Of a stretch of DNA of 64,000 nt, positions 1 to 7,703 are shown piece after piece. Both the position numbers and the translations under genes were made by a program. Below the pieces are notes generated by a model, which did no database searches, was not told where the DNA came from, and saw only the letters and a program-made list of their open reading frames with translations. How positions within the stretch are numbered: position 1 is the first letter of the stretch; each line of letters begins with the position of its first letter. Origin of the DNA: Xanthomonas melonis (GTDB taxonomy: Bacteria; Pseudomonadota; Gammaproteobacteria; Xanthomonadales; Xanthomonadaceae); assembly GCF_020783655.1 (NCBI RefSeq), contig NZ_JAJGQH010000008.1, positions 1 to 64,000 of the forward strand, given 5' to 3'.

Positions 1-77
1 TCAAAAGGCCACCATCGTGGCCCAGGTGGGTCACTTTTACTTCGGCGCTGTGGGTCAGTTTTACATCGGCGCTAACA
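1..77. mobile_element. Terminus of an IS21-family insertion sequence, cut by the window edge
   Basis: Read from position 77 leftward on the minus strand, the sequence begins TGTTAGCGCC and then carries two similar units built of CGATGTAAAACTGACCCAC and CGAAGTAAAAGTGACCCAC, each preceded by AGCGC or GGCGC. Multiple terminal repeats of this AAA-TGACCCAC type that begin with TG are characteristic of IS21-family (istA/istB) elements. The istAB genes would lie left of the window. The boundary at 77 is inferred from the TG/CA end; the target duplication cannot be seen because only one end is present. Confidence 0.7.
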
Positions 78-97
78 ATCAGGGCGCGGCGGCTCAT
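78..97 (-). pseudogene. 5' stub of a phage gene interrupted by the IS21-like element
   Basis: The ATG at 97-95 overlaps the TGA of the upstream gene (94-96) in an ATGA junction, the tight coupling seen elsewhere in this prophage. Only about seven codons (MSRRALI) precede the insertion sequence end. The product is unknown because the rest lies beyond the element. The frame happens to stay open into the element, so a short fusion peptide is possible. Confidence 0.45.
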
Positions 98-312
98 TGG
101 CGCACCTCGGCCTGCTCGGCGTTGATCGTTGCAATGGCCGCAGCAACGTCGGCTAGGGTCAGCGCTTCAGGCGTCTTGCCGCTGGCCTGCAGCTTCGCCT
201 GCAGGGCAAGCCAGGCGGTGTGGTTCCAGTCGAGGGTGTTGGCGATCAGGCCGAAATAGTGGGCGATCTGGCGCGCGGCAGCGGCCGGCGCTTCTTGGGC
301 GTCGTAGGACAT
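94..312 (-). CDS. Small phage protein of unknown function (72 aa)
   Basis: Begins MSYDAQEAP behind a GGAG ribosome site seven bases upstream and ends ATINAEQAEVRQ. It is alanine-rich, mostly helical in character, with no membrane segment or recognised motif. It is downstream of the KilA-N gene on the same strand, and its stop overlaps the next start. The same frame stays open upstream to an ATG at 639, so it may instead be the C-terminal part of a longer Ash/Icd-like phage ORF of 181 residues (see the following entry). The short form is preferred because of its ribosome site. Confidence 0.6.
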   Translation of the reverse strand: MSYDAQEAPAAAARQIAHYFGLIANTLDWNHTAWLALQAKLQASGKTPEALTLADVAAAIATINAEQAEVRQ

Positions 313-635
313 GCGGAACTCCGTGTGTTGATTGGAATCCGCCGCCCCGACGCCAATCGGGGTGGCGGACGATGCGGGTTGGCGTACCGGACACACGGAA
401 CCGGCGGGCCTCGCGGCCCCCTCGCACCGCCCGCCATAGAACTGGCAGGCACGCGCCCGAGCGAATGTCAGGCGAGAAAAAAGCGCCATGCATCGTTCGA
501 TGGGCGCCGTTGCGCCGTGTGGATTCGGGACGCCAATCCCGGTCGCCGATTGTGCGGTGACGCGGTAATAGTTGCTCCGTCCCTGGCGCGCTGTCAACGA
601 AAAATTCCTAAAATTTCCAACATGGGCCAGAGCGC
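313..635 (-). other. Leader-like region with Ash/Icd-type open frame and GC hairpin
   Basis: This 323-base gap between the KilA-N gene and the 72-aa gene has no clear independent gene. It is open in the frame of the 72-aa gene from an ATG at 639 that overlaps the KilA-N stop. The translation (SNYYRVTAQSATGIGVPNP, later GSVCPVRQPASSATPIG, then TEFRMSYDAQ) resembles the Ash/Icd-like ORFs of P4-type elements, where the same DNA is better known for regulatory RNA. A hairpin made of CGCCCCGA and TCGGGGTGGCG lies near 340-370. Either a protein or a structured leader RNA is possible. Confidence 0.4.
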
Positions 636-662
636 TCATTTCGCGAACACCCAGCACTTGAT
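636..662 (-). repeat. Gene-end repeat encoding KCWVF(A/T)K, copy 1 (copy 2 at 1412-1438)
   Basis: The last codons of the KilA-N gene and of the primase gene are nearly the same DNA, differing at only a few positions, and both encode KCWVF, A or T, then K and a TGA that overlaps the ATG of the next gene. The two genes are otherwise unrelated, so this is a shared short module at a translational-coupling junction rather than gene homology. Confidence 0.75.
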
Positions 663-1415
663 CGCCCGTCCCGTAGCCGGGCTGTTATAAGCACGATTGA
701 CGTGTAGCAGCCGCGCGCAGGCACGTAGCGCGCCCGTGAGTGCGGTGGACTCGGGCAACGTGATGCCGCGCCGGCCAGCGCATTGCCGGACCTGGGGCAG
801 GTTGAGCGCCAACACATCTGCGCGGCGCGCATGGTTGTGCAACTGGCCGGCGGCCAGGGCTGTATCGACTGCCAGCCAGAACGTTGCCAGTGTTTTCTGG
901 CTGCTCTGCAGTGCCACCGCCGCTGCAGGCAGCTCGGGCCGTGGCAGATCCAGTGCCAGAGAAAGCTGCGTAGCCTGCGCATGCAGGGCCAGCTGCTCGG
1001 CCGGGTGGCTGGCGCGGTAAAGCTGGGTGACCGCTTGCATGCGAGCTCGATGAAGCGCTGCATCAGCAGCCGGCACGCGGACCTTGCTGCCCGGATCAGC
1101 GCCTACCAGGGCGTCATAAGCGCGGATGACCTCGATGTGGAAGCGTGGCGAGATCCACATCGCGTAGGCGTAAACCATCTCTTTGGCGACGTAGGTACCC
1201 GGCGCGATGCCGCCCCGGATCGAATCGACGGGGGCAAACGCCATTTCTGGCGTTAGCTCAGTGACCAGCAGCTGGAATGTGTTGGTCCGTGTGAAGCGGT
1301 TGGGACTGTGGCGTTCCCGTCCACCTGCCGCTTGGTGCAGATCGTTGAGGCAGTAACGGCCAGCGGCATCGCGCCGGACCTGCAGGTTGGCAACGCGCAG
1401 TGCGGATCCAGTCAT
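636..1415 (-). CDS. KilA-N domain phage protein (259 aa)
   Basis: Start ATG overlaps the stop of the primase gene (ATGA). Residues about 10-115 form a KilA-N domain: a short strand region, LNDLHQAAGG, then RFTRTNTFQLLVTEL and the signature TYVAKEMVYAYAMWISPRF followed by HIEVIRAYD. KilA-N is a DNA-binding fold of large DNA viruses and phages, often in antirepressor-type regulators. The C-terminal half is helical, rich in leucine and alanine, and of unknown role. It is probably a regulator cotranscribed with the replication gene. The last residues share the KCWVF repeat with the primase. Confidence 0.85.
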   Translation of the reverse strand: MTGSALRVANLQVRRDAAGRYCLNDLHQAAGGRERHSPNRFTRTNTFQLLVTELTPEMAFAPVDSIRGGIAPGTYVAKEMVYAYAMWISPRFHIEVIRAYDALVGADPGSKVRVPAADAALHRARMQAVTQLYRASHPAEQLALHAQATQLSLALDLPRPELPAAAVALQSSQKTLATFWLAVDTALAAGQLHNHARRADVLALNLPQVRQCAGRRGITLPESTALTGALRACARLLHVNRAYNSPATGRAIKCWVFAK

Positions 1416-4108
1416 TTCGTGAACACCCAGCATTTGACGGTAGTGCCCGCGCCGGTCAGTTCGTCCTTGAGGATCGCGCTGTTGACGGCCACATTGGCGC
1501 CGATGAACTTGTGCCGGCGCGAGTCGCTCAGTAGCGCCCGCAGCACCTTCAGATCCGGCACGCCCTGGCTGAACTGCGCCGCGCGTGCGGCGAAGTGGTT
1601 GAGGTTGATGGCGATACGCTGCGCGTCGCGGCTGTGGTTGACCACGGCTTTCCCGTGGCCGGTCGCCTCGAGGTACTCGTAGACCTCCCAGAACTCGTTC
1701 ACCAGCGCGTGGTCGGCGCTGATCGCCTTCTGACGCTCCAGGGCCATGTCCAGCAACGCCAGGCGCGTTTTCTCGACCATCTCGTCGGAGATGGTGAGAA
1801 CAAGCCGCAGGCAGTCGAACAGCGCCAGCATCTGCGCGTGGTTCTTGATGACGCGCTCCAGGCGCAGCTCCGGCTGCGCGCGCAGCTTGCCCTCGAACAT
1901 CTTCACCCGTTCGGCGAACAGGTCCAGGATGGCGCGCTCCTGGCGCACCGCACGCACCAAGAAGTAACTCAGCTCTTCGACCTGCAGGGCGTTGAGGTTG
2001 TCGGCCGCGATGCGACTTTCCGTTGTGACGTTCGGCCGCTTGAAGTGCAGCTTGACGATGCGGGTCAGGATCGCCTCGGAGGCGTCTACAGCGGCGTTCT
2101 GGCTGATCACAATCGTGCCGCGGAATGGTGGTTCGTAGGTCTCGTTGCCGCCGTTGCGCACGCCGCGTGTCGCCAGGGTGCCGCCGCCGAAGAAGTCCTT
2201 GAGCTCGTCCCACTCGAACGTCTTGGCATGCGCCTTGTCCGGCTCACTGCGATCGGCTTCCAGCAGCACGACGGGCATGCCGGATACCTGGCCCATGGCG
2301 CGCGCGCGGCCGGCCTTGGACGACTTGGCCGGGTCGAAGCCCTCATAGTCGGACCTGGCCAGCAGCTTCCACAGGAAGGTCAGGAGCGTGGTCTTACCCG
2401 CGCCCGCTTCGCCGGTCGCTTCGAGGAACGGGAAGCTCTTGTGCGCAGCGCGGATCTGCTCAGCGAACAGCGAGCCAAACCAGAACGTGAGCGCCACCAT
2501 GCCATGCGTGCCGAAACACAGCCACAGCCAGGGCAGCCAGTCCGTACGGAACGCCTCTGCGTCGCGCTGGATGTCCAGCCGGATCGACTTCTGCGTGGTC
2601 TTGAGCCGCAGTTTGTCGAACTCGAAATAGTCCTCTTCATTAGCAGCCACCAGCTCGCCATCGCGCACGGCGATATCGCCTAGCAGATAGGCATGGTGGT
2701 CCTTGCTGTAGCCCACGAAGTCGATGGCCTCCACGGTCTTGATGGTCTCGGTCTGTTCCTCGATCAGCCGATCCAGCTGGTGGCCGCTACCGGTGAACAG
2801 TGCGCCAGGCGCCAACGAGATGAGGCGCTTCTTGAACTCGGAGGCGCTTGCGACGTGGCCACCGGTGAAGGTGCCTTTGACGCTGGGCTTGTCGTCCGGA
2901 AAGTCGACGCGGAAGTAGTACCAGCTCTCGTCGGTTACTTCGTGGCGCTGGAAGTACAGCGCCTGCGGGTAGCAGCCGGCGATGCGCTGGACTGCACAGG
3001 CGGCACGCTTGAGCTTGCGCAGATCCTCCGCTTCCAGTTCGTCATCGCCGTCCGTGTCGTGGTCGCCGAGCTTCTCGCGGCGCAACTTCTCGAAGCGCTG
3101 CACGTCGAAGTCGAACCAGAACAGGCGCGAGCCGAATTCCAGCCAGAACTCGGAGCGGCCGTCGTGTTCGAACATCAGCAGGCCCTTGTCCACGGCCGAT
3201 CGGGCGGTCAGCAAGTCGCCCTGGTAGCGCGCCTCGGTGAGGTCGTTGTTCCATTGCTCGGCATCCTCGGATGCCAGGGCACGCAGGTGCAGGTCGTTCC
3301 AGTCGGTCTTCTTGCCGTCGCGCTGGACGATCTGCGCTGCTTGCGACTTGAAGCCCAGCGCCGCTGCGCGCTTGATGTGGCGGTGCGTGTAGCCGTGCGC
3401 GCCTGGCTCGTTGTCCAGTCCCCAGACGAGCGTGGGCAGGTCGGCGGCGCGTGCCTTGGCCAACTCGCGCAGCGAGTCTTCCGGATAGGCGTTGGATGAC
3501 ATCGCCGACACCGCGCAGATGCCGTGCTGCAGAAGTGCGATGGCATCGAAGATGCCCTCCACGATCCACACTTCGCGCGCGGTCTGCATGGCGGTCATGG
3601 CGGCCGGCGCGGCCCACCACATGCCGGCATAGCTCTGGCCTGGGGCGAATCGGGCCTTCTGCTTGCCAAACCGGTGCGGGCGATCGATCAGCCGCTCCCA
3701 CCAACCGCCCTTCACCAGGGCAAAGCGCACCGTGGCCGTGCCGGCGCCGATCTTCCGATCGTAGTGGCTGTCCTGGGTGTAGAGGCCTTTGAGGGGCGCC
3801 AGGTCGAAGCCGCGCGCAAACTCCAGATATGCGTCTGCTGCCGCGTTGGGCGCGGTCGGTGTCGGCTGGAACCGCTTGGACCAGTCGTCGAACAGGTCAT
3901 CGTAGAGGTCTTTGACGTGCAGCTCGCGGCCGCACTTGGATTGCCGGCCGCACTTCACTACCCACGGTTTGAGGTGGTGGGTGTAGAGCTCCTTCTTGCT
4001 GCAGGACGGGCACTTGCCGCCGCGCATGTAGTGCGTGCCGCTACGGTGCTTGAGCCCGTAGTCCCGTTCCAGACGGGTCAGCACCTGTTGCCGCAGATCC
4101 TCTTGCAT
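1412..4108 (-). CDS. Phage primase-helicase with zinc-binding and TOPRIM domains (898 aa)
   Basis: The ATG at 4108 follows AAGGA at good spacing. The N-terminus has a zinc-ribbon pattern (CPSC at about 28-31, then VKCGRQSKCGREL). A TOPRIM-type core follows at about 190-260 (EVWIVEGIFDAIAL, then WGLDNEPGA). A C-terminal P-loop ATPase carries GEAGAGKTTLLTF near residue 568. This is the layout of the primase/helicase used by many P2-like phages of Xanthomonas, Burkholderia and Pseudomonas in place of the P2 A nickase. It would start replication of the excised phage. The tail carries the KCWVF repeat. Confidence 0.88.
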   Translation of the reverse strand: MQEDLRQQVLTRLERDYGLKHRSGTHYMRGGKCPSCSKKELYTHHLKPWVVKCGRQSKCGRELHVKDLYDDLFDDWSKRFQPTPTAPNAAADAYLEFARGFDLAPLKGLYTQDSHYDRKIGAGTATVRFALVKGGWWERLIDRPHRFGKQKARFAPGQSYAGMWWAAPAAMTAMQTAREVWIVEGIFDAIALLQHGICAVSAMSSNAYPEDSLRELAKARAADLPTLVWGLDNEPGAHGYTHRHIKRAAALGFKSQAAQIVQRDGKKTDWNDLHLRALASEDAEQWNNDLTEARYQGDLLTARSAVDKGLLMFEHDGRSEFWLEFGSRLFWFDFDVQRFEKLRREKLGDHDTDGDDELEAEDLRKLKRAACAVQRIAGCYPQALYFQRHEVTDESWYYFRVDFPDDKPSVKGTFTGGHVASASEFKKRLISLAPGALFTGSGHQLDRLIEEQTETIKTVEAIDFVGYSKDHHAYLLGDIAVRDGELVAANEEDYFEFDKLRLKTTQKSIRLDIQRDAEAFRTDWLPWLWLCFGTHGMVALTFWFGSLFAEQIRAAHKSFPFLEATGEAGAGKTTLLTFLWKLLARSDYEGFDPAKSSKAGRARAMGQVSGMPVVLLEADRSEPDKAHAKTFEWDELKDFFGGGTLATRGVRNGGNETYEPPFRGTIVISQNAAVDASEAILTRIVKLHFKRPNVTTESRIAADNLNALQVEELSYFLVRAVRQERAILDLFAERVKMFEGKLRAQPELRLERVIKNHAQMLALFDCLRLVLTISDEMVEKTRLALLDMALERQKAISADHALVNEFWEVYEYLEATGHGKAVVNHSRDAQRIAINLNHFAARAAQFSQGVPDLKVLRALLSDSRRHKFIGANVAVNSAILKDELTGAGTTVKCWVFTK

Positions 4109-4116
4109 GGGAGTCC

Positions 4117-4329
4117 TTACGCGCCCGGCCGGCGCCGGGGCGCAGGCACAGCCGGGGTACCGTCGAGTACGACGTAGGTGCCGCCCGCCACGCGATGAGC
4201 CTCGACAGCAGCAGCCAGGGCGTGTGCCTCGGCGTGCTTGGCAGACGGGCGCACCCGCTGCGGCGCATGGGCGGCGGCATCGACAAAGCGCGGCTCCTGC
4301 GCGCTGAACCAATCACAGGGCGCTCTCAT
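4117..4329 (-). CDS. Small phage protein of unknown function (70 aa)
   Basis: The ATG at 4329 overlaps the stop of the gene before it (4326-4328), and the stop lies nine bases before the primase start, so it sits in a compact operon. The product is MRAPCDWFSAQEPRF followed by an alanine-rich helix, a short strand (GTYVVLDGTPAVPA) and a basic tail. No family recognised. Confidence 0.6.
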   Translation of the reverse strand: MRAPCDWFSAQEPRFVDAAAHAPQRVRPSAKHAEAHALAAAVEAHRVAGGTYVVLDGTPAVPAPRRRPGA

Positions 4330-4601
4330 GCGTTCACCCCGGCCGACGCATTGGCGTGGAACAACACCAGGGCCGAGTTGGTCAGTGCGACCTGGCGCTC
4401 ATCGCCGCAATCCGCAGTGGCCAGGCCCTGCTGCATGAGCTGGGCGACGACCACGGCACCGAAACGCTGCTGCGTGTCTGCGGGCGCATTGCGGCCGATG
4501 TACCCGCATTCGGTGTGCATCAGACCGCCGTGCAGGAGTGCAACCTGCAGGCAAAGCTTCGCCGTGGGCGGCAGTGCCGCCCAATCAAGGGTGTTTCGCA
4601 T
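4326..4601 (-). CDS. Small phage protein of unknown function (91 aa)
   Basis: Begins MRNTLDWAALPPTAKLCLQV and is coupled to the next gene by an ATGA overlap. It looks like a compact helical soluble protein with two cysteines and no membrane segment. It is in the early operon between the Ogr-like regulator and the primase, so a role in replication or host takeover is possible but not shown. Confidence 0.65.
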   Translation of the reverse strand: MRNTLDWAALPPTAKLCLQVALLHGGLMHTECGYIGRNAPADTQQRFGAVVVAQLMQQGLATADCGDERQVALTNSALVLFHANASAGVNA

Positions 4602-4610
4602 AGGAATGCC

Positions 4611-4931
4611 TCAGATGAGCGGGAAGACCGGCTCCCCGCCGGTGGTGATCAGATCCAGCTGGCGATCGCCGAGCGACTCGCGGTAAGCCTGGAGCGCCAG
4701 GGCGCGTTCAAATGCGGGTGTGGGCGGCAGCTCACTGTGTGCGGTCGGCACGCCGCTCGGACTGGCGATACCGGTGAGCTCCGAGTGGCCGGTGTATGTC
4801 GCGCCACACATCGGGTTTTCGCAGACATACGAATCGTGCCGCAGGTACTTGTGCGCCAGCGAGCTAGTGCGCTTGATCAGCCTGCTGCCGCACGACTCAC
4901 AGCTGAAAACCACCTTCTTCCTGCCGAGCAT
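4611..4931 (-). CDS. ogr: Ogr/Delta-family zinc-finger late transcription activator
   Basis: The motif CESCGSRLIKRTS near the N-terminus pairs with CENPMCGATYTGHSEL about 25 residues later. The four cysteines and the basic region match the Ogr/Delta family, which activates P2 and satellite late promoters with host RNA polymerase. The ATG at 4931 is chosen over the in-frame GTG at 4937 because AAGGGG lies at proper distance before it. The product of 106 residues is longer than P2 Ogr (72), the extra part being a C-terminal tail of unknown use. Its location in the early operon, rather than at the end of the late genes as in P2, is notable. Confidence 0.85.
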   Translation of the reverse strand: MLGRKKVVFSCESCGSRLIKRTSSLAHKYLRHDSYVCENPMCGATYTGHSELTGIASPSGVPTAHSELPPTPAFERALALQAYRESLGDRQLDLITTGGEPVFPLI

Positions 4932-4933
4932 GC

Positions 4934-5191
4934 TCACCCCTTAGAACTCTTGGCGGTTGGGATTTGTGTGGCACTATTGGGTGGTGCCTTGAGCCCCAAT
5001 GCGACTGCCGCCTTGTGCGACTCGCCGTATTTGCCCTGAGATCGGCCGCGGAGCAGGTCATGAACGACTGACCGATCCACACCGTGCTGTCGTGCGAATG
5101 CCGAGACCGTCATGCCGTTCGCTTCAAGCCACTGTCGCGCCTGTTGTGGGCTGCGAGGCGTGAACTGCTGCATTTGGCTCTTACGGGACAT
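4934..5191 (-). CDS. Cro-like DNA-binding protein, BcepMu gp16 family (85 aa)
   Basis: Residues 17-60 read ARQWLEANGMTVSAFARQHG then VDRSVVHDLLRGR, ending AAVALGLK. That is the pattern of the BcepMu gp16-type phage DNA-binding family, a small helix-turn-helix protein whose second helix contacts DNA. It is the first gene of the leftward early operon and is transcribed divergently from the repressor, the position of a Cro-type switch protein. Confidence 0.82.
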   Translation of the reverse strand: MSRKSQMQQFTPRSPQQARQWLEANGMTVSAFARQHGVDRSVVHDLLRGRSQGKYGESHKAAVALGLKAPPNSATQIPTAKSSKG

Positions 5192-5261
5192 GTGGCGGTT
5201 CCGTTTACTTTTGGGAATTCTGTGGACTTAACTCAACATTGTCAAGTAAGGAAATGCCTGT
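5192..5261. promoter_or_regulatory. Divergent control region between Cro-like and repressor genes
   Basis: This 70-base AT-rich gap separates the two divergent regulators. It contains an imperfect palindrome, CTTAAC, eight bases, GTCAAG, around 5227-5246, and a nearby TTTACTTT. These are reasonable operator candidates for the flanking helix-turn-helix proteins. Opposing promoters must lie here, but clear -10 and -35 boxes could not be assigned. Confidence 0.5.
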
Positions 5262-5699
5262 ATGACTGTCGGGAAGCGCCTGAAGGATGAGCGTAAGCGG
5301 CTCGACCTGACGCAAGACGAGCTGGCGACCCAACTGGGTGTCACGCGCTATGCGCAGATGAATTTCGAGAAAGACATCAACCTGCCGGGCGGAGCGTATC
5401 TGCTGGCCGCTCTGGATCGCGGTGTGGATGTCATGTATGTGCTGTCTGGACACCACGCCCAGATGGATCCTGAAGACGCACGGGTTCTGTCAGCGCTCAG
5501 GACTGCGTCAGCCAGTGCGCGCAGCGTTGCACTCGCGGCATTAGGATTGAAAGCAGGTGCATCGCCGAGCGTGCCGAGCGCAGCGCCGACGTTGAACTTC
5601 AACAACAGCACAGTGGGTCCGGTGATCTCCAACAACGGCCCCTTAGATCAGCGACATATGCAGATCAACATGGGCGGTCGGAAAAAAAAGAAGTCGTGA
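5262..5699 (+). CDS. XRE-family phage repressor (145 aa)
   Basis: Residues 1-60 form a helix-turn-helix: VGKRLKDERKRLDLTQDELA, then TQLGVTRYAQMNFEKDINLPG, matching the XRE/Cro-CI family. A short alanine-rich linker and an asparagine-rich middle (FNNSTVGPVISNNG) follow, and the end is very basic (GRKKKKS). There is no LexA-type peptidase domain, so induction is unlikely to be by RecA-driven self-cleavage. Its divergent position and orientation fit the lysogeny repressor. Confidence 0.83.
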   Translation: MTVGKRLKDERKRLDLTQDELATQLGVTRYAQMNFEKDINLPGGAYLLAALDRGVDVMYVLSGHHAQMDPEDARVLSALRTASASARSVALAALGLKAGASPSVPSAAPTLNFNNSTVGPVISNNGPLDQRHMQINMGGRKKKKS

Positions 5700-5804
5700 T
5701 CAAGGTCCAGATAGGACAGCTGGTCCTCGCAAAAGAGAGCGTTATCGGCGACCCGTGTCGGACGTTTAGCTTCTGAAGCGCAAACCGAAACTGGCGTCAA
5801 AGAA

Positions 5805-5832
5805 AAAGCCGCCGGTGTGTGCCGGCGGCTTT
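5805..5832 (+). terminator. Hairpin terminator downstream of the repressor
   Basis: AAAGCCGCCGG and CCGGCGGCTTT form an 11-pair stem with a six-base loop, preceded by an A run and followed by TTTC. It could stop transcription from either side. The rest of 5700-6029 holds no gene that I can support. Confidence 0.7.
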
Positions 5833-6029
5833 CGAGGTGTCGGCGCGTTGCTCCATGCGATCCAGTCGCCACCGTCCTGGCAGCGCGAGATGACCTGACA
5901 TCCACGATGCAAACTACGTCAGCCGCATCTAACCGGCTATCAGGAAATTCCCGCAGATGCTGTAAGGGATGCGCCAATGCGCGGGAGCGTGCGCTACCTT
6001 AGAATGCGCGCACATCGACGCAACGACGC

Positions 6030-6287
6030 ATGGATGCCTGCATGATTCGACAGGTTGGCGATTACGTATTGACCGCGCATGCCACGACGGCTGGCGTGAT
6101 GTTCTTGCCGGAAATTCTGGTATCAAAAAGTGGTGGCCTGACACTGCGCCGGCACCAGCTATCAGCGTCAGGGTACTCCACGTATGCGCAGGCTGTTGCA
6201 CATGCCCAAAGCGAGCTAGGACTGTATCGGGTGCTGAGTAATGGCTCGCTGTTGATGTGTCATGTCCGGCAAGCCGCCACCGGGTAA
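6030..6287 (+). CDS. Small phage protein of unknown function (85 aa)
   Basis: Reads MDACMIRQVGDYVLTAHATT and onward, with alternating strands and a helix (YSTYAQAVAHAQSELG), giving the look of a folded soluble protein. An internal ATG at 6042 is an alternative start. It converges on gene D, with stops 20 bases apart. No family recognised; confidence rests on amino-acid composition and position. Confidence 0.5.
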   Translation: MDACMIRQVGDYVLTAHATTAGVMFLPEILVSKSGGLTLRRHQLSASGYSTYAQAVAHAQSELGLYRVLSNGSLLMCHVRQAATG

Positions 6288-6306
6288 GCGGCCCGGGTGC
6301 GAGCGC

Positions 6307-7293
6307 CTACGTGGCAGCTTCCAATTCGAGAGCGGTGGTGAAGCCGCCGGAACCACTGACCGTGTGGGTGGTTCTTGCAATCAGCCACGATTGCCCATCG
6401 ATCTCCGGTTTGAAGCCGCTCACCTTGATGCGTTGCTCTGGAAACAGATCCGCCCGTCCGAGCGCCAGGGTGCACTCAAACTTCGCCAGACCGCGCTTGA
6501 CCCGCTCCAGCTCCGCGTGTGCATGCTGGCGCGCCGTGGCTTGGTCCGCATACGACTCGCGCAACTGCTTTGCATTGTCGTCCGTACCCACCAGCACCGA
6601 TTGCCGCTTCACCTTGGCCTTGTCCATCCAGTACGCGCGCACGCCGGTGTAGGCATCGCGGTCGGCCACCGAGTAGCGGTGTTGGTCGCCGTCGCGGCGC
6701 GTCAGAGTGCCCGTGGGCAGCGGCTTGCCGGTTGCCGTGGTGCCTGCGCCGATCGGCGCAAACAGCAGCGCTCCGGCCTTGACCGATGCCACGGCATTGA
6801 AGCGTTGCCCGAGGCGCGTGAGCAGGTTCACGTCGCTCTCGTTGGCCTGGTCGAGGTGCGGCAGCGTGATGCCTGCCAGCGCATCAGCCACGCGCGGTGT
6901 CAGCCCGTGCTCGCCCGCGAGTGCTTTGAGTACAGCGCTCAGCGTGGTGTCGTGCCAGCTGCGTTCGCGCCGCGTGCGCATGCCGGCCGTGAGGTCTGCG
7001 CTGCGCGCACGGACGGTGATGATGTCGGGCGCGCCGCTGTACTCCACTTCGTCAACGAGGAAGCTGCCTTTGTCGACCAGGCCGGTGGCTTTCCAGCCCA
7101 GCGCGACGGCCAGGCGCACCCCGCGTTTGGGCAGCGCCATCTTGCCGTCGTGGTCGTGGATGCTCAGGTCTAGTTGGTCTGCATCGCCGCCCCGGCATTC
7201 GGTGAGGGTGAGATCGCGCAGGCGCGGCGCGATACGTTCGGTGAGGTCGGTGCCATCGAGCACTACGCGCCACTGCGGAATCGGGTAGCTCAT
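6307..7293 (-). CDS. D: Phage late control protein D (tail hub), P2 gpD-like
   Basis: The 328-residue product begins MSYPIPQWRVVLDGTDLTER and contains LTLTECRGGDADQLDLSIHD, hallmark segments of the P2 gpD family. The protein is the baseplate hub below the spike, and its length equals the usual 320-390. It ends the late tail operon, and its start overlaps the stop of U by four bases. Confidence 0.93.
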   Translation of the reverse strand: MSYPIPQWRVVLDGTDLTERIAPRLRDLTLTECRGGDADQLDLSIHDHDGKMALPKRGVRLAVALGWKATGLVDKGSFLVDEVEYSGAPDIITVRARSADLTAGMRTRRERSWHDTTLSAVLKALAGEHGLTPRVADALAGITLPHLDQANESDVNLLTRLGQRFNAVASVKAGALLFAPIGAGTTATGKPLPTGTLTRRDGDQHRYSVADRDAYTGVRAYWMDKAKVKRQSVLVGTDDNAKQLRESYADQATARQHAHAELERVKRGLAKFECTLALGRADLFPEQRIKVSGFKPEIDGQSWLIARTTHTVSGSGGFTTALELEAAT

Positions 7294-7691
7294 GCGACGA
7301 TCGCCTCCGGCGGAAAGTAGTCGGCGCGGCGCAGGCTCAGTTGGAACTCGATGCGGCGCGGCGTGCCGTTTGGGAAAAACAGCGACGCCGTCTCGTTGAC
7401 GGTGAGCAGCAGATAAGCGCCATAGACCCAGCCCGTGCCATCCACCAGCGGCAGCGGCTCGCCGGCCGCTGCCAGCCTGCGCAGCGTGGTCAACGATCCG
7501 CGTGTGCCGGTGAGGTCCGGCGCAATCAACCCGGACAGCTCTATGGTCTCATCGCCAGGGCCCAGGAATTGGCTGGCCGCGCGCGCGCCGACGCGCTCAG
7601 TGGTGGCGTGGCGCCAGCTCATCTGCCGCTGCAGCTGCAGATAGGCGGCGCTATCGAGGGCAAACACGAACGTGCCGTAGGACATCATCAT
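7290..7691 (-). CDS. U: Phage tail protein, P2 gpU-like
   Basis: 133 residues, beginning with three possible starts (MMMSYGTFVFAL). Segments such as YLQLQRQMSWRHA and RRIEFQLSLRRADY are typical of the P2 gpU family, which caps the tail terminus near the baseplate. It lies between T and D in the conserved P2 order, T-U-D. Confidence 0.92.
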   Translation of the reverse strand: MMMSYGTFVFALDSAAYLQLQRQMSWRHATTERVGARAASQFLGPGDETIELSGLIAPDLTGTRGSLTTLRRLAAAGEPLPLVDGTGWVYGAYLLLTVNETASLFFPNGTPRRIEFQLSLRRADYFPPEAIVA

Positions 7692-7703
7692 CGGGGTGGA
7701 TCC

